A model generated the notes under the pieces. The model did not search any database and was not told the DNA's origin. It saw only the letters and a list, made by a program, of their open reading frames with translations. Shown piece after piece: positions 61,987-64,000 of a stretch of DNA of 64,000 nucleotides. The translations under genes were made by a program, and so were the position numbers. The DNA lies in contig JAQMWT010000391.1 in assembly GCA_029834535.1 (NCBI GenBank), forward strand, positions 124,001 through 188,000, in the 5' to 3' direction. The stretch comes from Chrysophaeum taylorii. Its lineage: Eukaryota; Sar; Pelagophyceae; Pelagomonadales; Pelagomonadaceae. The number at the start of each line of letters is the position of its first letter. Within the stretch, counting starts at the first letter, position 1.

Positions 61987-62370
61987 TGTTGTTGTTGTTT
62001 GTTCGTTCAAGCGCGGTCGCTTGCCTCGCGGCTTCTTGCATCAGCTTGCGATTGCGTGTACTAGCGCGTGTTTCAGCAACACGCAAACCGACGCTTCAGC
62101 AATAAGCAAACCGGCGTTTCAGTAGCCGCAAGACATTGGCATCGGACAGTCGAGGCGTGCACTAAGTGCGTCGAGTATTCGACGACGCTACGGCGCACGC
62201 TGGGGATACAGTCTATGGCGCCCATGTGTGTCGTCATCATGGACTTACGCGCGCGAGACGGCCGCGGGCGACAGCCTACGCATTACCCTGCACGTGTGAA
62301 CACCCTTACAACGCACTCGAACGCACCAAAACCTTCGAGCACCCACACGCACCACCCCCCCCCCCTTCTT

Positions 62371-62438
62371 ACCAGTCGACCTTTAAAGACACACGCACCC
62401 CCCCTATTGAACCCCCCCTTAGCAGTCGACCTTTAAAA
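62371..62438 (-). repeat. Two GTCGACT motif copies in a C-rich leader
   Basis: TTTAAAGGTCGACT (minus strand) at 62371-62388 and 62419-62438, each next to a homopolymer C/G run. They lie just upstream of the ORF at 62480. Confidence 0.6.
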
Positions 62439-62479
62439 ACCCTTACTCTCAATTTCGTCGTTTGAGGCAAGGGACGGTC

Positions 62480-63253
62480 ATGGCGCAGGACAACGTCGCC
62501 TTCATCGAGCGCAGTCGCGCCGCATTGCGAGAGCTCGTGACAAAAAATCAAGCCCTGGGGTTGCGTCCGATGGATAACATGCTCGGCGAGCTGGGGCCCC
62601 CGCATCGACGGTCTGCAGACAGTAGGACGGAGTGTACGACCGGCGATCGACCGACAAAGCGAAATGTCGCGCCGGCGGCGGTCGTGCGTGTGAACGAAAG
62701 ACCCGTGGCGCAGAAAATTCGCCCTTCTGTCGACGAAACATCGGGATCGGCGACCTCCTCAGAGAGTACCTCGAGGTCTGAAGCCGCGAGGTGTCGCGAG
62801 GATGGCACGACGACTCAGGGCACCGAAGAAGAACCTCGGTCCAGTGTCCTGTCATCTGGCGATCCCGCGATAATGTCTCGCGAGGACCGTACCACACTAT
62901 CCCTTTCGGGAAGCAGGGGTCAGACGACGGTCGATTCGGACGGTGCGTCGAGAAGTGCCGACGCTGCGAAATTTTGCGAGGACCGTACGTCGCATCGACG
63001 CGCGCCGGGAAGCGGAGACCCTGCAAACAACGAGAATGGGAGTCAGGCGAATGTGACATCGTCGTCAGCTCGAAGGAACGTTCGATGTAATGCGCGCCGC
63101 GCTAGCGGTGTTGCGAGTTCTCGAACATCAAGTTCGTCGCCTCGCGCGGACCCGAGCAAGCACAACGCAGCATTTGATGCATGGCGGCGACAAGGCACCG
63201 AGTGGCGCATGGTGCTCGCGGATGTGTGCTCGCAGTGTCGCGCGATCTGCTAG
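62480..63253 (+). CDS. Low-complexity Ser/Arg/Glu-rich protein, uncertain gene
   Basis: Predicted 257 residues from the ATG at 62480 (MAQDNVAFIERSRAALREL); an ATG at 62462 would add six residues. The first 40 and last 40 residues (KHNAAFDAWRRQGTEWRMVL) look folded, while the middle is Ser/Thr/Glu/Arg-rich and has imperfect internal repeats of about 43 residues (CREDGTTTQGTEEEPRSSVL; SREDRTTLSLSG; FCEDRTSHRRAPGSGDP). Those repeats are visible at DNA level (SGDPA / EDRT). No family. Could be a spurious ORF. Confidence 0.4.
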   Translation: MAQDNVAFIERSRAALRELVTKNQALGLRPMDNMLGELGPPHRRSADSRTECTTGDRPTKRNVAPAAVVRVNERPVAQKIRPSVDETSGSATSSESTSRSEAARCREDGTTTQGTEEEPRSSVLSSGDPAIMSREDRTTLSLSGSRGQTTVDSDGASRSADAAKFCEDRTSHRRAPGSGDPANNENGSQANVTSSSARRNVRCNARRASGVASSRTSSSSPRADPSKHNAAFDAWRRQGTEWRMVLADVCSQCRAIC

Positions 63254-63762
63254 TTTTATCAATGCTCGCGTTGTGTAACGCAGGTCGATGCGATGCACGC
63301 CGCCCTCCGGGCGCGCGGGTTGACGGAGCTTCCAGACGACCCGTTTCGCTGACGATGGCAGGGCGTGTGATCAACGTCGGGGTGCACACCTATTTCTCCC
63401 GCAGCCTGTAATAAAGATGCGACATCGAACATAACAAGAAGCGTCGCCCATGGAAAGGGCGCCTTGAGGTGCGTCGAAGAAACTATTTCCGGAGGAGGAT
63501 GGGGAGGACGGCTCCTTGTCGTCGACTTGGCTTGCGACCTGAGCGGGGGCAAGTCACGTCGGTTCCCTCTCACTACTTGTCTTTAGTAGTAGTAGTAGTC
63601 TTGGGATCATCGTTAGGGTTATTATTAAAGGTCGGTCGCCGGCTTTTTGCGGGGGGTGGCTTCATCAAACATCTAGGGTTCGATTTCCGACGAAGTGTGT
63701 GTGTCGAGGGCGAGCCGAGAGATCATCACCATCGTGGCTGCGTGTTGTTGTTGAGAGCGCAG
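63254..63762. other. Intergenic region before V-ATPase C gene
   Basis: No supported gene. A TAG trinucleotide run (63582-63599) and short pyrimidine runs only. It holds the V-ATPase gene promoter. Confidence 0.45.
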
Positions 63763-64000
63763 ATGAGTCAGCACCCGTTTTGGCTCGTGACAGTGCCGAA
63801 CGAGGGTCGGAGCGGGGATGAGACGTTCGAACGGTTGCGGCGACACACGGACGAGTCGAGCAAGGGTTACTTGGTGCAGATCCCGAGCTTGACGGTGGGT
63901 ACGTTGGACTCGTTGATGGCGCTGAGCGACGACATGGAGAAGGTAGACTCGGCGATCGAGGTGACAGTACGCAAGATCGAGCGACAGTACGGCGACATTG
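63763..64000 (+). CDS. ATP6V1C: V-type proton ATPase subunit C, N-terminal part (cut by window end)
   Basis: 79 codons to the edge of the window, no stop. MSQHPFWLVTVPNEGRSGDE, FERLRRHTDESSKGYLVQIP, SLTVGTLDSLMALSDDMEKV and DSAIEVTVRKIERQYGDI match the opening of subunit C: FWLISxPxE, the F.IP.LKVGTLD.L..LSD.L.KLD and VV.K pattern. Subunit C links V1 to the stator stalk and controls reversible assembly of the proton pump on endomembranes. No intron in the part seen. The rest of the gene is outside the window. Confidence 0.9.
   Translation, partial: MSQHPFWLVTVPNEGRSGDETFERLRRHTDESSKGYLVQIPSLTVGTLDSLMALSDDMEKVDSAIEVTVRKIERQYGDI

Noticed and set aside
63660-63690. Another GGTTCGA-containing stretch as a tRNA gene
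   Set aside because: No paired T-stem and no upstream D-arm.

Overview
The window looks like nuclear DNA from a GC-rich, gene-dense photosynthetic stramenopile (heterokont alga, perhaps a pelagophyte relative). Introns are very short (most 39-66 nt, GT-AG), neighbouring genes are often under 100 bp apart, and two predicted proteins start with a signal peptide followed by an ASAFAP-like motif (SVAF at 44395, WGFVAP at 23454), the plastid-entry signature of heterokonts and other red-plastid algae. Nuclear-type genes (complex I NDUFS8, SNAPC3, SEC11, V-ATPase C, AP2 factor) rule out an organelle or a bacterium. The species is inferred only.

Layout. 0-11.8 kb is a compact gene block: plastid-type D-ribulokinase, SWEET transporter, METTL21-like methyltransferase, a multi-SH3b protein, a nucleotide-sugar/triose-phosphate-type transporter, a membrane-anchored cyclophilin, NDUFS8, an ARM/HEAT-like protein and a two-TM protein. 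11.8-14.4 kb is gene-poor and ends in a broken Helitron helicase. A DEAD-box helicase gene follows (14.8-16.4 kb), then a second, oppositely oriented Helitron fragment. 17.5-27 kb is again dense: an alanine-rich helical protein, SNAPC3, a raffinose synthase/alpha-galactosidase-family protein, lipoyl synthase, a plastid protein only 1 nt downstream of it, and a PWWP protein. 27-39 kb is mixed: a decayed ORF, a four-exon double-AP2 gene, two unknown genes, a decayed transposase-like gene with a nested short retroelement, and other repeats. 39-48.3 kb carries a 1,813-residue armadillo-repeat protein, a small plastid protein, an HDAC-GNAT fusion and SEC11. 49.2-61.1 kb is dominated by one huge decayed minus-strand gene for a Pro/Thr-rich surface protein, built from nested tandem repeats. 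The end holds a third retroelement copy, an uncertain ORF and the first 79 codons of V-ATPase subunit C.

The genes do not form one pathway. Several serve carbon metabolism and plastid or mitochondrial function (ribulose phosphorylation, sugar transport, galactoside metabolism, lipoylation, complex I). The strongest new-looking items are: a (TTAG)n-tailed short retroelement family with three copies and target-site duplications; a class II-like HDAC fused to a GNAT acetyltransferase domain; the giant modular PT-rich pseudogene; and Helitron fragments in inverted orientation around the helicase gene. All spliced models come from reading GT-AG signals and frame continuity; there is no transcript evidence.
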